NCBI GenBank assembly: GCA_963580455.1
Contig: OY756967.1
Location: 22,800,022 to 22,864,021, forward strand
Direction: 5' to 3'
Origin: Euonymus europaeus
Taxonomy: Eukaryota; Streptophyta; Magnoliopsida; Celastrales; Celastraceae
Length of the DNA: 64,000 bases
Shown here: positions 46,845 to 59,651 of the stretch, piece after piece
How the letters are laid out: each line of letters opens with the position of its first letter
Numbering within the stretch: the first letter of the stretch is position 1
Position numbers and translations under genes: made by a program
The notes under the pieces: generated by a model
Database searches by the model: none
Told to the model about the DNA's origin: nothing
Seen by the model: the letters and a program-made list of their open reading frames with translations, nothing else

Positions 46845-49800
46845 ATGCTTTTATTCTTGTGGCAGAAATTGTCTCTGCTTATCCTGATTCAACTCTTGCA
46901 GCCCAATAGTGTAAGCTTCAAAAAGGGTATGCTTTCATTCCTCTTATACAGAATTATTGGAACCCTTTACAGAAAGCAATGTCCACTGAAATCTTTCACT
47001 TCTTAATTAAAGCCAATGAATCGATATAAGTGAATGACTACTGTAACAGATATGCAGAATAGCATGCTATAAGCAACATGATCTGAATATGTTGCTGCCA
47101 TGTTGAGTGAGATTGTGTTAGATTTAAATAGCTTAAAATGAACAACAAAAGTCGAGTGAGTTTGTGTTAGATTTAAATAGCTTAAAATGAACATCAAATA
47201 TCGAGTGAGTTTGTGTTAGATTTAGTTAGCTTAAAAATGGTGAATTGAACAACAAACCTTCTCAAGTTCTGTCATGCTAGTTACACCTAATCAAGAAATA
47301 GCACAAAAAAACCTTACCTGCTTAGTTTTGAACTAATCTAATAATAGCTGGTCGTTATATTTGAATTTTGACCTACAGTTCAAAAAAAGCCATAAAAAAC
47401 TACACGTAAGATGCGTATGACTGTAGTTTAATCAGAAAAACTTGAATGTAGTTTGCATCTTTTCTATTCTATAATCCTGTTGAAATGCCTTGCTGCAGTG
47501 GAAGCTTTTCATGCTTGCAAGAGTGCATTTGGCATTCCCCAACAATCTATTGATAGGATCAGAGGATGCTCATGCATAAGGCAGCAAGCATTTGTCGACT
47601 GTTATAAACTGAATGACCCAGGTGTTATTTCTTTGTAAGATCTCTTTCTCTTTCCTAGTCACTCTTTTTCCACTCAAACAAATGCAAAGGCACGCCATGC
47701 TGTATGTTTTGATATGTATTCTTGAGTTACTCAAAATCTTGGCTTTAATTTTATAATACGTGCAACGAAAAGATCAAAATCAACAGGATTTAGAAATCAG
47801 TCCAGCATAGCACATGTTTTATCATTTCAGGTGTAATGCAAATGTTAGCTTAATTAGTTACATACCTGAATGAATTGAACACGCTAAATTTGGCAGCCTC
47901 TTGTCTCCTTTTTTCTCTGTCTAATACAACGTAATTGAGAAGCTTATTCTTGGGTAAACACAGGTTACTCAATATCAATTATCACTACATTTCTTTTTGA
48001 CGCTCATAGATACTGGGAATTTCATGAAATTTCTGATTTTAAAGGATGGTGTATAGGTCGCTGAATCTTCTTTTCACCACTTGTTGTTATGTTTGCACAG
48101 GTTCCGTGGAAGGCGGTGGATCTTGTCCATTTCATCTACAGAGTAGTTTAATCAAATTGTCATATTTTCCTCCAAATTTGTTTCTCTCGGAGTCTTTAAC
48201 TCAGCCGCAAGAAAACATATATAAATCAGAAAGCGGCAGGATTGCAACTACATTTGATGGAGACAGCACTGTTCCAACCTTTACACCATTACAGTCAGTT
48301 CACAATGATAAACCAAGAAATCGGGAAGTTGCTGCCCTAATAGGGGGTGTTGGTGCAGCTTTGCTTGTGGTTATCATTGTGGTTCTTGTGTATGTCTGGT
48401 TGATGAGAATTAAGAGACACATGACGCGGACATCTGAGGCAGCATCTTCTGTACTATCTCCTACTGGTGGGTTGACCTTGTTACCTTTTGACACAATTTA
48501 CAGAAAGTGGCTCTTCGTTTTAAGTTAACAAGTTATATGAGATGCTATGTTATTTTGGGTTCTGCAAACTTGCCAATACAGGCATATTTCAATTGGCAAT
48601 CCAATTCCTGTGGTATAACAGTACAACATGAAAACATCTCTGTCTTAAAAGCTTTTTGTGAATAAAAACCTCTGGGCCCCGTGCATACGGACTCCGTTTG
48701 AAAGATGCAAACTTGAAATTTTCAAAGTTCATTGAAATGAATTATTTTATTTATTTGTATATTTATTTCACTTCTTGTATTTCCAGGTCTGTGCTCTTTC
48801 TACTAGTTAAGTTTTAGTAACAGGGTTCTCTCTCTCTCTCTCTCTCATGAACAGTTGAGTTGCAAAGGCCTAACTCTTCCTCATATGCTGGTGCACTCCC
48901 TTCATATGGAACGAAAGATTTAAGTCAGCTGACAATTTTGGAGCTAGAACATGCTACATGCAAGTTCAGTCAAAGCACCATCATTGGTGAAGGTGTATTT
49001 GGTTTTGTTCATAAGGGATTGCTCTATGATGGATCTATCGTTGCTATCAAGAGAGTCCTGCATATCCCAACTCATTATTTTAGAAATGAGGTAAATCTGA
49101 TATTTTGAGCAACCAAAGGTCTTTATATCTTGTTACCAATAGATCATATTTATATTTTGTATTTTTCAAGTCATAAACGCAGATGTTGCTAACATAATAC
49201 AAAAGGCTACTTTCAGACGTATTTTTTGCAATATGTTTGTGTAGAAGTAATTTATTCATATAGAAGAAAAAGGTCGAGCAATGTTAGTCTTTCATTTTGT
49301 TCAAGGCTTGTTGAGTCAACTTGGATTGAGTGTATGGAAATTAAAAAAAAAAACTCTTGCAATGGTAAACTATTGTTCTTTTTCTCGCAAACAATTTTTG
49401 TGGTAGAGCTTTTGAGTTTGTTTTCTTTCTCTTGGCAACCCAGGTGAAGCACTTAGCTCTTGTCCAACACAAGAATCTTGTCAAACTTATTGGTTATTGT
49501 GAAGATAGCCATCAGCAGTTCCTTATCTTTGAGTATATTCCTAATGGAAATGTTGGGAATCATCTTTATGGTAATCTCTGTTTGTGCACATGTACGTGAT
49601 CAGAAGCAGAATTTTTCTTCTTTCTTTGTAAACTACTAATATTTTTATTGCTATTGTTTATCAGATAGAGAAGGTTTACCCACTGGACGGCTAAACATAC
49701 AACAGAGGTTATTAATTGCTTTGGGTGCTGCCACAGGTATATGCAATTGTTAATTTACCTCTGCTCTCTTTCTTTTAGCAGGATGAAATAAGATTTCAAC

Positions 49801-51056
49801 ATTATTTTTTCTTAATTAGGACTCCAACATCTTCACAGCTTGGTTCCTCCTATCCTGCACATGCATTTCAGAACTAGCAATGTTCTTCTTGATGGAAATT
49901 TTACGGCAAAGGTTTCTGATTATGGACTTTCTAAGTTCATAATTGATGGTCATCGAGCTGGATCATCTTCAGCCGTTGACTGCTTTCTTGATCCAGAGTA
50001 CATAACTACACCTTAAAGCTTAGTTTGTATATATATATATATATATATTTGATGCAAAACACCTCAATCCAACAAGTTAATTTATTGGGTTGAATGGCAA
50101 AGTAACTATTCTTAACATGGTGGGAAATAACTATTTCTGCCTTGATATGCAAGCATTCTACTTTAACAGAAATTCACCCTATTGTTTTATGAACAACCGA
50201 TACACACCTTTCTACTCGTATGTTGAATGTTTTCTGAAATTTAGTTTGAAATATGTCAGCTTGAAACGATATCTGTTTTTGCTTACATGATCACTCGCAT
50301 ATGGATTTTCATTCATTCAAATTACATTAGCAATCAAATAACTATAGACCTTTGATGCCTTGCATATGCATTCCTGATTAGTTTGTTCATTTATTCATTA
50401 ATGTTAAGTACTCCATCCTGTCGAGCCATCGAGCCAGTTGTTTTACACTTTAACTTAACACTGATGTTTAATTTTCTCTCTGTTATGAAGGTTGAATTTT
50501 TCGAAGATTTTTTCAGAGCAAAGTGACGTGTACAGTTTTGGTGTCTTCTTATTAGAGTTGATTAGCGGGCATGATGCATGTGGAAAGAATCAGTCAAATC
50601 CCGAGCAAAATCTTGTGCTACAGGTGTATCTTGTTGTCCTTAATTAGCTAATGTTTTTCTTCATGATCACCTCAAAATTTTGTGCTACAGGAATGCCTTT
50701 CCTCATCTAGCTTCCTGCTTCCCCCTTGTCAAATCTATCCTCAAAAATAGCTTGATGTATTTGCACTTGTTGCATGCGTAACTTACAGTGTGATTTTCCT
50801 CTTTTCTTCTGTTAAGGCTAAAAATAGTACAGTTTTTGACTTCATCGATAAGACACTCGGGAACCAGACGATGCATGCTGCAGAAAGGATGATGGAGCTG
50901 GCATTGCTGTGTGTAGATATTAGCTCAAAAAGGCCCTCAATGAGTAGTGTGGTTGAAGAGCTAGAACAAATTCAGGAAACACAAATTGGTTATTTGCATT
51001 CCCCGTTTGATGAGGAGATAGGTGCTGTTACACTTGGGAGTGCACTTTTCAAATGA
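46845..51056 (+). CDS. Receptor-like kinase with altered catalytic loop (predicted pseudokinase)
   Basis: Nine exons: 46845-46926, 47499-47621, 48101-48466, 48855-49090, 49444-49570, 49665-49736, 49820-49997, 50491-50623, 50817-51056; 518 residues, all junctions in frame. Signal peptide MLLFLWQKLSLLILIQLLQ; a short Cys-rich ectodomain (HACKSAFGIPQQSID, GCSCIRQQAFVDCYK); transmembrane helix about 145-170; kinase domain about 233-500. The glycine loop is GEGVFGFVHKG and the ATP-anchoring Lys is kept (VAIK, 256). The catalytic HRDxK is HMHFR (349-353), so the catalytic Asp is His351; DFG reads DYG (369-371). SDVYSFGVFLLELISG and RPS of subdomain XI are present. Such proteins usually act as scaffolds or allosteric partners of active kinases at the plasma membrane. 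I do not know the exact subfamily. The upstream region 45.2-46.8 kb may be 5' UTR or unrelated. Confidence 0.82.
47105..47255. repeat. 49-bp minisatellite, three copies, in a kinase intron
   Basis: Units start with GAGTGAG at 47105, 47154 and 47203 and share GTGTTAGATTTAAATAGCTTA, followed by AAATGAACAACAAA; the third is diverged at its end. It lies in intron 1 of the receptor-like kinase gene. Confidence 0.85.
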
Positions 51057-53047
51057 GCTCTCTCTGTTCCATTTTTTGCTTTGTAATCATTCTTTCACTG
51101 GATCAATCGGTTGTACTGACAACAGCAATGAAAGGAAGAAGAAGTGCAGGTTGATTAACCAAATGAAAATTTATATGCAATTGATACTGCTAGCTTTATA
51201 CTTGTGCTGCTTGCCTTGGTTGTTGCACACTTTAAAGCGACAAATACTATTCATAAAGTTCTAAATCAATGTATACTAACTGTAAACTTAAATAAATATA
51301 AGGAAATTAATATTTGGACCGAACTAAAAATTATAGTCAACACACCTAAAGCGCCCACCATAGCTAGGATTCGGGAGAGGTCTCGCGGTAAATATCACTG
51401 GACTCAACCAGCGGTGCACCTAAGTCGTCTGATTAATTTGACGACTTAAAATATAACTCTTTCTTCCTCTCTCCCTTGTTTTCAATTGTAAAACTCAACT
51501 CCTCTTTGAAAAATCCCACTCCACTTCCATTTGCTTTTAATTACTTCATAGAAAACCCATATCCTCTTCAAGAAAGTGGAGAAACCTAACTTCTGTTCTT
51601 TTTGCTTTCAATTACCTGACTAAATTATAACACAAATGATCTGTGTTATAATTTAGTCATTCACTTTTAAAACGTTTCAATTTAATCACCCACTAATTCG
51701 AATTGTTTCATAGACATGTTTTGGACATTCTTTGTAAGTCAATGGTCTGGCCTAACACTTTGAATGAACATTTACAATTAAAAAATGAGATGCCATCGAG
51801 ACTTGCTTACCTGTCCCTGTTACTATGAAATTTGCTAACATGGATTTAGGTCCAACTTTTATTGGCGCATTTGTGTGGCGCCTTTTCATCATAACAATAG
51901 ACCTTAGAATTTTAGGGTTAAAGGATTTACCTATTTTTCATCTGAGAAAAAACACTGTGAAACAGAGAGAGTGGCAGAGTAGACGTTCATGGAGAAAAGA
52001 AGCTGAGGCTGAGGAGGATGTTTGTAGCAGAGGAGACTGTCTATTACATAGGAGGTCGTCTGTTGCAGAGGATCGTGGAGTGGTAGAGGTAACCTTGTAA
52101 AACCCTAAGATTTTTACTCATTGTGCTTTTAGAGTATTAAAGTTTGAAAATGGTTTTCTTAGAGTTTTTCTAGAAAACCAAACCTTGCATTGTTTATTGA
52201 CTTTGTTTGTGGTCCCAAACCCTCATTCCCCACATGCTGCATGTTTTTTGGTCTTGAACCCATTTCATTCCCCACTTTATTCCTTGTTTGTGATCCCTAA
52301 CTCAATTTCTTTGTCATGTAAGGTCAATCACAATAACTTATGCATTTAGAGCAAAGAGGAAAGCTCTAGAAATCATATAAGGTAAAAGAAAATTTGAGCA
52401 GTATTTTACACTGAGGATGGATTCATTAAGATCACGAGGAGTTTGTGCACTTAGCTTACAAAAGGGAAACTATTATGAAATCAATACAAACGATAATTTA
52501 TTTACAATCTCTTTAGTTTACTTTCTCTACTGATGGCTAACTCAACCCAATTAGGTACCAGAATTTATCAAGTGATGGAGAATGATAAAAACCTGTAAGT
52601 TAAATATTTTAAATTAGTGACTACGCTCTTGTTCGAGAGAAATGTTGGGAGGGATTCGTGAACAAATGAATCATTGTTTGGCGCAAACACTTCAAGGTGT
52701 TCGGAGGAATTCACGAATCTCTCTCAACCCCTCAAAATGATGGATTGAAAGATGTTCGCTCATATAAACCCTCCCAACACCTCTCAACTCTAATAAATAC
52801 CAAATAATGGCTCACTTTTATGAATGTCTTTCAACCTGACATCTCCCAACCCCACCCCTCTCAATTCTCATGCTAAGTATAACCTAAATTAAAATGTAAG
52901 AAATACAAATGACTAAATTATAATACAAATCATTTATCACTAACCAAGGATAATTTACCGGGTTTCAAAGAGTGTCGCTTCTACATATTGCTGCCTTAAT
53001 AAACCCAAAGTTCAGATTTATTTATTTTTTAAAAGAAAAGAGGTTTA
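51057..53047. other. Intergenic region between the kinase gene and the PDI MITE
   Basis: Kinase 3' flank, then AT-rich DNA. A hairpin sits at 51617-51659. The open frame at 51825-52100 has a repetitive Arg/Glu-rich tail and no motif. Nothing else recognised. Confidence 0.4.
51617..51659. repeat. Perfect 18-bp inverted repeat
   Basis: TGACTAAATTATAACACA at 51617-51634 and its exact reverse complement at 51642-51659, with a 7-base loop. A near copy of the left arm occurs at about 52909-52926 (TGACTAAATTATAATACA). Confidence 0.9.
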
Positions 53048-53612
53048 GAGTGTGTTTGGATATTATTTTCTTTTTTAGTTTTTAAAAACGATTTTGAGTA
53101 TAGTTTTTAGAAACACTTTTTAGGAAAAAAAACTGTTAAGAAATTCATTTGGTTGGTGATATTTGACTTTGTTTTCGGAAACTGAAAAACATGAAATTAA
53201 AATTAAAATTAAAATTTAGTCAAATGAAATTGAAATTCATCCAAATAAAACTCAAATTTATCAAAATCAAATTCATCGATTGGGTCAAAATGAAGATGAT
53301 TTTGGGTCAAAACCGAAGCAAGGCCTTCCGGTGGCCGGACGACGATGCTGGTGGAGAGAGGAGTTAATCCATTGGGAGTGAGAGAAGAGAGAGGAAAATA
53401 AAATAAAATAAATTCATCTTAATTAAAATTATGCCACTTGAAAATCGTACAAAACAACAAAATGTTGTTTTGGTTTTCTAGTTTTTAAAAACTGAAAAAT
53501 GAAAACTGTTTTTAAAAATAAATACTCTAAACAATTAGCCAAATGAATTTTAAGCAATCATTTGATTTTTCAAAATAGAAAACAGTTTTCAAAATACTAA
53601 CCAAACACACTC
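53048..53612. mobile_element. Harbinger/Tourist-type MITE with TTA target duplication
   Basis: Inverted ends GAGTGTGTTTGG and CCAAACACACTC continue as a longer imperfect inverted repeat (AGTTTTTAAAAAC..., AAACAGTTTT... blocks). TTA flanks both sides at 53045-53047 and 53613-53615. 565 bp, no transposase. It ends about 240 bp before the PDI start codon, so it lies in the promoter region of that gene. Confidence 0.8.
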
Positions 53613-53852
53613 TTAATTTGGGAGAGAGATCTGACGCCGTGAAACCCCGGTTGAAATAGGCACTGGACCTCCTCCCATCGCAACGGTTATGAAAATTATA
53701 TTCGAGTAGCAAGTGATCAAACGCTGCCGTATTGACGTCGACCCGCGCCAGAAGTTGACTTGTCACTCAGATCTCTCGTCTCGGTCTATAAGCTCCGAAC
53801 TCAAGTCAGATCTCACATGTCCAAACCGCTTCAAAATTTTGGATCTCTCCCA

Positions 53853-56800
53853 ATGTCTACTCGCGACATTCTTCTGTTCTCCTTCGTTAGTCTCCTGATA
53901 CTCTTATCGCTCTCTCCCTCCTTCTCAAAGGACCAAAATGACAAAATCAAACCGGTAAATGAAGAAGATGATGAAGATCTCAGCTTCCTTGAAGCCGACG
54001 ACGACCAGAAAGACACATCGCATCTCCAGTACCCGGACTCGGACCAATTTGATGATGAAGATGGACCCGATTCTGACGATTTCGATAACTTCGGCGATTT
54101 CGATGGTTCGGATACGGATCAGTACAAACAACCCGAAGTGGACGAGAAAGACGTGGTCGTTTTGAAGGAGGGGAATTTCAGTGATTTTATTGACAAGAAC
54201 AAGTTTGTAATGGTGGAGTTCTATGCGCCATGGTGCGGGCACTGCCAGGCTCTGGCGCCGGAGTATGCTGCGGCTGCTACGGAGCTGAAGGGAGAGAACG
54301 TGGTCCTTGCCAAAGTTGATGCTACCGAGGAAAACGAGCTGTCTCAGGAGTACGATGTGCAGGGTTTCCCTACTGTGCACTTCTTTATCGATGGAGTTCA
54401 CAAGCCTTACACTGGCCAGAGGACCAAGTGAGTGATGTTGGTTAACTAAGTTTCTTATGCTTTGTACTGTTGTAGTTTGTGTATGCTGACCATTGTGAAG
54501 CATATAGGAATGATAACGAGGCTGATTAGTTGTGCGTCGTGTTTGATTAGGATTTTACTGATTTGTTTCCATTAATTTACCATTCAGGGATGCTATAGTA
54601 ACCTGGATTAAGAAGAAGACAGGACCTGGTATTTACAACGTAACCACATTGGATGATGCTGAACGTATATTGTCTTCTGAAAGTAAAGTTGTTTTGGGCT
54701 ACCTGAACTCTTTGGTGGTATGTATGGATTCTTTTATTATGAATTTGTTAAAGCTCTGCATATTACCGTTTCTATCAATGAACTTGTGACTAGTGCGGTA
54801 GTGCCAATTATGGCAAAAATTGTAATGAAAAAGTCGGATGGCTGGTCCCTTTTTAACCGCCCCAAAAGTTTATTTACCATTTTATGTTAATTGATATGTT
54901 GAGCATTCTATTACAGATGGTTACTGTCTACGTCCTAAATTGATGCCTTTAGATCCAATATTGCTCCTAAGCACCTGAATGCTGACAACCTATTTTCACA
55001 AAATTAGACTTAGATGGAAGCTCTGGAAAGAAAGAACGATGAAGATGATATGATTCATCTCATAAATTTATTATGCAAATTTAAATGTAGATCACACTTG
55101 TCAATTCAATGAAAGAATTTCAGTTACTTTTGTTGACTGTCAAAATATTGCTTCAATGGTTGCTCTTTGACATCAAAATAAGTCAATGTCTACATTTTAA
55201 AAAAGAAGCATTAGGTTAATCTACGCAAGAAGTTAATCAATCTTGATTGTTCTCTTTTTCTCTGACAATTTCAAGGCTTATTTTGAGATGTCTAATAAAC
55301 AATAGGGTCCAGAGAATGAGGAGCTTGCTGCTGCTTCAAGACTTGAGGATGATATAAATTTTTACCAAACGGCGAATCCTGATGTTGCTAAGCTTTTCCA
55401 CATTGACCCAAAAGTTAAACTCCCTGCTTTGGTGTTGGTTAAAAGGGAGGCTGAGAAATTGAGCTATTTTGGTTAGTTTTTGTTTGTTTCTCTCACAGAA
55501 TATTCTTTGCAGGAGCATTGTTTTATATGTAGGTTTTTTTTTTGTCAGATGGCCAATTTGTTAAATCCGAAATAACTGAGTTTGTATTTGCCAACAAGCT
55601 TCCATTAGTCATAACTTTTACCAGAGAAAATGCCCCTTCAATTTTTGAGAGTCCAATAAAGAAACAGGTAAGCCATGTTTTCGACAAAATTTGTGATAAA
55701 TTATACTTTTGTGAATAATATCTTAACACTAATTGGTATTGTCTACTCGTCCAAATGTCTTTGTCAGTTATTGTTGTTTGCCACCTCAAACAATTCAGAG
55801 AAGGTAATGTCGGTGTTCCAAGAAGCTGCTAAAGTTTTCAAAGGAAAGGTCAGTTGTTTTTATTACTTGAAAGCTTCAAATATCAATGCAATGCTTGACA
55901 TTTGGGAATATTTGTATGGTGTTCCATGTTATGAAGCTGGTTGTGAATTTTCATGTATAGAGGTACTTATCCAAGGAAAGCTGATGAACAACTAAATTGT
56001 ACATTAGTGATGCGAACTAGGTCTATAGAAAGTAACGACACACGTGAATAGAAAGTCGAAAAACATTACGTTGATTTGAGACTGCTAGTGTGAGGTGGAA
56101 CCCACTCATGCTGTGTAAAAATTCATATTTTCTGTGTAATTATTCTTGATTGGTGAGAATCAGTTGGTGTGCTATTCTGATTGGCAGTTGAAGATTTGCA
56201 AGTCTACTTCGTAGGGAATTTTTTTGTGCTGTACTAATTGTTGTCTTGCAAATGTTGAGTCAGAACTAATTTTGGATTTTACAGACATCCTCGACTGTCT
56301 TTGTGGAACTCATTTCGGCTTAACATGTGCCGTGTCTATCTACCTTTATTTCCTAATATTGATGCAAACCCTCGACAGCTAATTTATAAGGCCAGCAGCA
56401 TCACAGTTTTTTTCCCTTCATTTTTTATAGCTACTAATTTACATTTCTTCACATATCCATTTCAGCTTATATTCGTCTATGTGGAGATGGATAATGAAGA
56501 TGTTGGAAAGCCTGTATCAGATTATTTTGGTATTAGTGGGGATGGTCCAAAAGTAATTACTTTCGTATTTTTCATAATTTTATCTTCATAAATTAGATGT
56601 TTCAAGTTGATCGCCATATATGTTATGAACTCAATGAAACTTTTGTAATTGGGTCTCTGTCAGGTTCTTGCATACACAGGAAATGAGGATGGTAAAAAAT
56701 TTGTATTTGAGAAGGAAGTAACTTTGGATAACCTTAAGGTTGGACCTATCTTGCCTTTGTGTATTTGTGAAAGAAGTTTTCTCTTTCTGTTCCTCTTTGT

Positions 56801-58086
56801 TTCTCCCTCAGTGCTGTAAATCTTTACCATCACTCAGGCTTTTGGTGGGGATTTCATTGAAGACAAGCTTAAGCCGTTCTACAAATCAGATCCAATTCCT
56901 GAAACTGTGAGTCGCTAATATGTTCCTTTAGCTTGCTGATTTTTTATATTGTTCACTCCTTTTTTTAACTTTTTTCTTGTATCTTTCTGTCACACAGAAT
57001 GATGGGGATGTGAAAATTATTGTTGGGAATAACTTTGATGAAATTGTTTTAGATGAGTCGAAGGATGTCCTCCTTGAGGTACGCTTCTAGCCAAAGAAAC
57101 AAAACCATGAGTCAGCTTTCATTTTTTACAAGTTTTTTGCATGTATATGTATACTCAGCTTACTTTATGAACTGCGCTTATTTTAATTTGTGGTCTGCAC
57201 ACCAGATATATGCACCATGGTGTGGGCACTGCCAATCACTAGAGCCTACATATAACAAGCTTGCGAAACATTTACATGGCATAGAGTCCCTTGTTGTAGC
57301 CAAGATGGATGGAACAACAAATGAGCATCCTCGGGCTAAGGTACTTTCTGATTCTAGTTGTATTCACTGCTTAGTAATCTCCTAGAAAATAGAAATTGGC
57401 TTTTAAACTCAATTCGAGGGATTTTGTTTATAGTGTAAGTTTTGGTCTTTCTGTTCATTTCTTTTGATGTATTGCTAAGGTTTGTAAGAGTAATGAGTAA
57501 ATAATGCTTAACTTTTGTGTAGACAAGATAGTTCAGCTTTTTGTTAGTAGTTTGATGAATTAGTTACTTCTTGTTTGTTGGAACTCGTATAAATTCATGG
57601 CTTTATACAACCAAATTTCATGCTTGACATGATATTTTTCTACTCCATTGCCCATGATTTCCATGCTGAATTTGGGCATGAATTGGATGACGCGGAACAG
57701 AATAAGGAACTTTGTAATGAAACTGTATTATTTTATTTTTTGCTACAGGCTGATGGGTTCCCGACACTTCTCTTTTTCCCAGCTGGAAACAAAAGTTTTG
57801 ATCCTGTAAGTGGCTATTATAAGTTGAAACCCAATGCTCTATATTAACATTCATTTCTTGTGCTGCCTGTTTTGCGGACTATATTAATTGGAAAATATGT
57901 TTGTGGGTATTATGGCAGATCACGGTTGATGCTGATCGTACTGTGGTGGCATTTTACAAGTTCCTCAAGAAACATGCATCAATTCCATTCAAACTGGAAA
58001 AGCCAGCTTCAACTACTAAACCGGAGAGTTCTGATGTGAAAGAGTCTTCTGACAGTAGCTTTGATGACGTGAAGGATGAATTATGA
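53853..58086 (+). CDS. PDIL1: Protein disulfide isomerase-like 1-3/1-4, ER, KDEL
   Basis: Twelve exons: 53853-54427, 54588-54717, 55306-55471, 55549-55667, 55768-55848, 56466-56552, 56664-56738, 56838-56906, 56998-57078, 57206-57340, 57749-57805, 57919-58086; 580 residues. Signal peptide (MSTRDILLFSFVSLLILLSL), a long acidic stretch (about 30-90), then a-b-b'-a' thioredoxin folds. Active sites WCGHC lie at 127-131 (domain a) and 466-470 (domain a'). The C-terminal KDEL returns it to the ER. It catalyses disulfide formation and exchange in secretory proteins. The acidic N-terminal extension marks the PDIL1-3/1-4 group rather than classic PDIL1-1. An in-frame upstream ATG (53760) exists, but the chosen start is the one that opens directly into the signal peptide. 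Both Cys pairs are intact. Confidence 0.95.
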
Positions 58087-59177
58087 GGATTTTTACTAGT
58101 TCGCTAATTTGTTTTGCAATGTGCTACCTAAATGCTAGAGGAATTGTACTCAGATAGAGGATGATATGATGAACACCAGATGAGAACCTGTATCAGAAGT
58201 TTACGCCAGGGTGACCAAGAGAAAGGAAATGTATTAAAGATCTGTTTGTGGTTGAGAATTAGTTTTGCTTATAATTTAATAAACTGCTTCTTCCTCGTTT
58301 CTTTGCAAGTATGCATTGGAGTCTGAAAGTTTTTCTATATAAATTTACCTGATGTCGTGTGGTTGGCCCTGATTTACAGAGATTGTGAATGCTACTCTGT
58401 TTACTCAAGATCGACAATTTTCATGCAGTACTTAGTGAATATTGAATTTGGTTTTTAGGCTCCTTTTTCTTCCACCACGATGTTCATAAAGTTCAAAAGA
58501 ACCCACCACTGATGCTCTGCCATGGTTAATTGTAAGTTGTAACTTGAGGTGGAAGACGAGTATGAAGTCATTTGATAATTCCAAGATAAAATCAAAGAGT
58601 AACGAAGTCACTTCAGTGGCTCTTTAGCAACCCGAGCAATTATTACTGGGGTAGTTATATTGTCTTTATCTCGAATGGTTGTGGTCCAGTATGGGATTTG
58701 GTCCATTTGGACGGCACGGTTGTCTGGACTCTGGAGTGAACTGCGGAGCATGTGCTTCCATGTGAGTGAGACTATGGAAGTGTGGAAGAAGTTACCATTG
58801 CAGATTCAACGGCGTCGTTTTGTTCAATTATTTACACTAAGTGGAAGAAAGTCAACCTTCTTTCTAATTGGATCTAAAGCAAGGTAATTGATTAATTAAA
58901 TTTATTTATGGATTCAAGTACAAATTTAATGCCCTAATCACCCTTTACGTTCTATTTACGATTTTCTCCCTTAATTAATTTAAATCCCAAATCCACCAAT
59001 TGCGCTTATCGTGAATATAGGAGGAACACTTTCACAGGTCTTTTTACTTTCAAACCGCCATTCAGATCTGCAATCTCGCTCTGTTTTCCTTACCTTTTTC
59101 GCAACATTTTCTCTCAATCAATACTGCGTTCTCTCGCGAGGATTCAAATTTGTTTGAGCCTTTTCGATTTGGAAATT
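58087..59177. other. Gene-free stretch between PDIL1 and the AGP-like gene
   Basis: The PDIL1 3' UTR (to about 58400) and the promoter and leader of the next gene (from about 58900). The open frame at 58660-58887 shows no motif. Confidence 0.4.
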
Positions 59178-59651
59178 ATGTGGAGATTCTGTGTTTTTGT
59201 TCTAGTTGCTCTCCTCTCTCTACATTCTGCTCTTTGTGACCATACGCCGGAGAGTTCACCAAGTCCGGCTCCCGAAACCTCTGCCGAATCTCCCTCACCC
59301 TTGTCTCCATCGCCAGTGTTCGGATCTCCTGATTCCACTCCAGCGAAATCTCCACTGTCTTCGCCGCCGTCTCCACCAGCGCCTTCTCCTACAGATCTCA
59401 ATGCCGCTCCCACGCCTTCACCTGCTCCAGCGCCGAAGGATGCTAGCGAAGTGAATCACGATGACGTTCGCGCTGATGACGAATCGAAGGGATCTTCTGG
59501 CGGTATGAGCGGTGGCAGGAAGGCGGGGATCGCGGTCGGAGTGCTCGCGGCGGCTGGCGTGGTTGGATTGGGAGCGTTTGTGTACAAGAAGCGGCATCAA
59601 AACATCAGGCGATCTGAGTACAGTTACGCGGCAAGGAGGGAGTTACTGTGA
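59178..59651 (+). CDS. Arabinogalactan-like Pro-rich membrane protein
   Basis: Single exon. From Met59178 it encodes 157 residues; an in-frame ATG at 59154 adds eight residues before the signal peptide and is less likely. Signal peptide (MWRFCVFVLVALLSLHSALC), then about 70 residues rich in Pro, Ser, Ala and Thr with SPSP, PAPAP and SPPSPP motifs, expected sites of Pro hydroxylation and arabinogalactan addition. An acidic linker follows, then Gly-rich GGMSGGRKAG, a membrane helix (IAVGVLAAAGVVGLGAFVY) and a basic tail ending YAARRELL. A transmembrane end rather than a GPI signal distinguishes it from classical AGPs. Role probably at the cell wall-plasma membrane interface; function not established. 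Confidence 0.85.
   Translation: MWRFCVFVLVALLSLHSALCDHTPESSPSPAPETSAESPSPLSPSPVFGSPDSTPAKSPLSSPPSPPAPSPTDLNAAPTPSPAPAPKDASEVNHDDVRADDESKGSSGGMSGGRKAGIAVGVLAAAGVVGLGAFVYKKRHQNIRRSEYSYAARRELL

Noticed and set aside
54007..54503. Antisense 192-codon open frame across PDI exon 1
   Set aside because: Shadow of the real PDI coding strand; arises from GC-rich, acidic-codon sequence.
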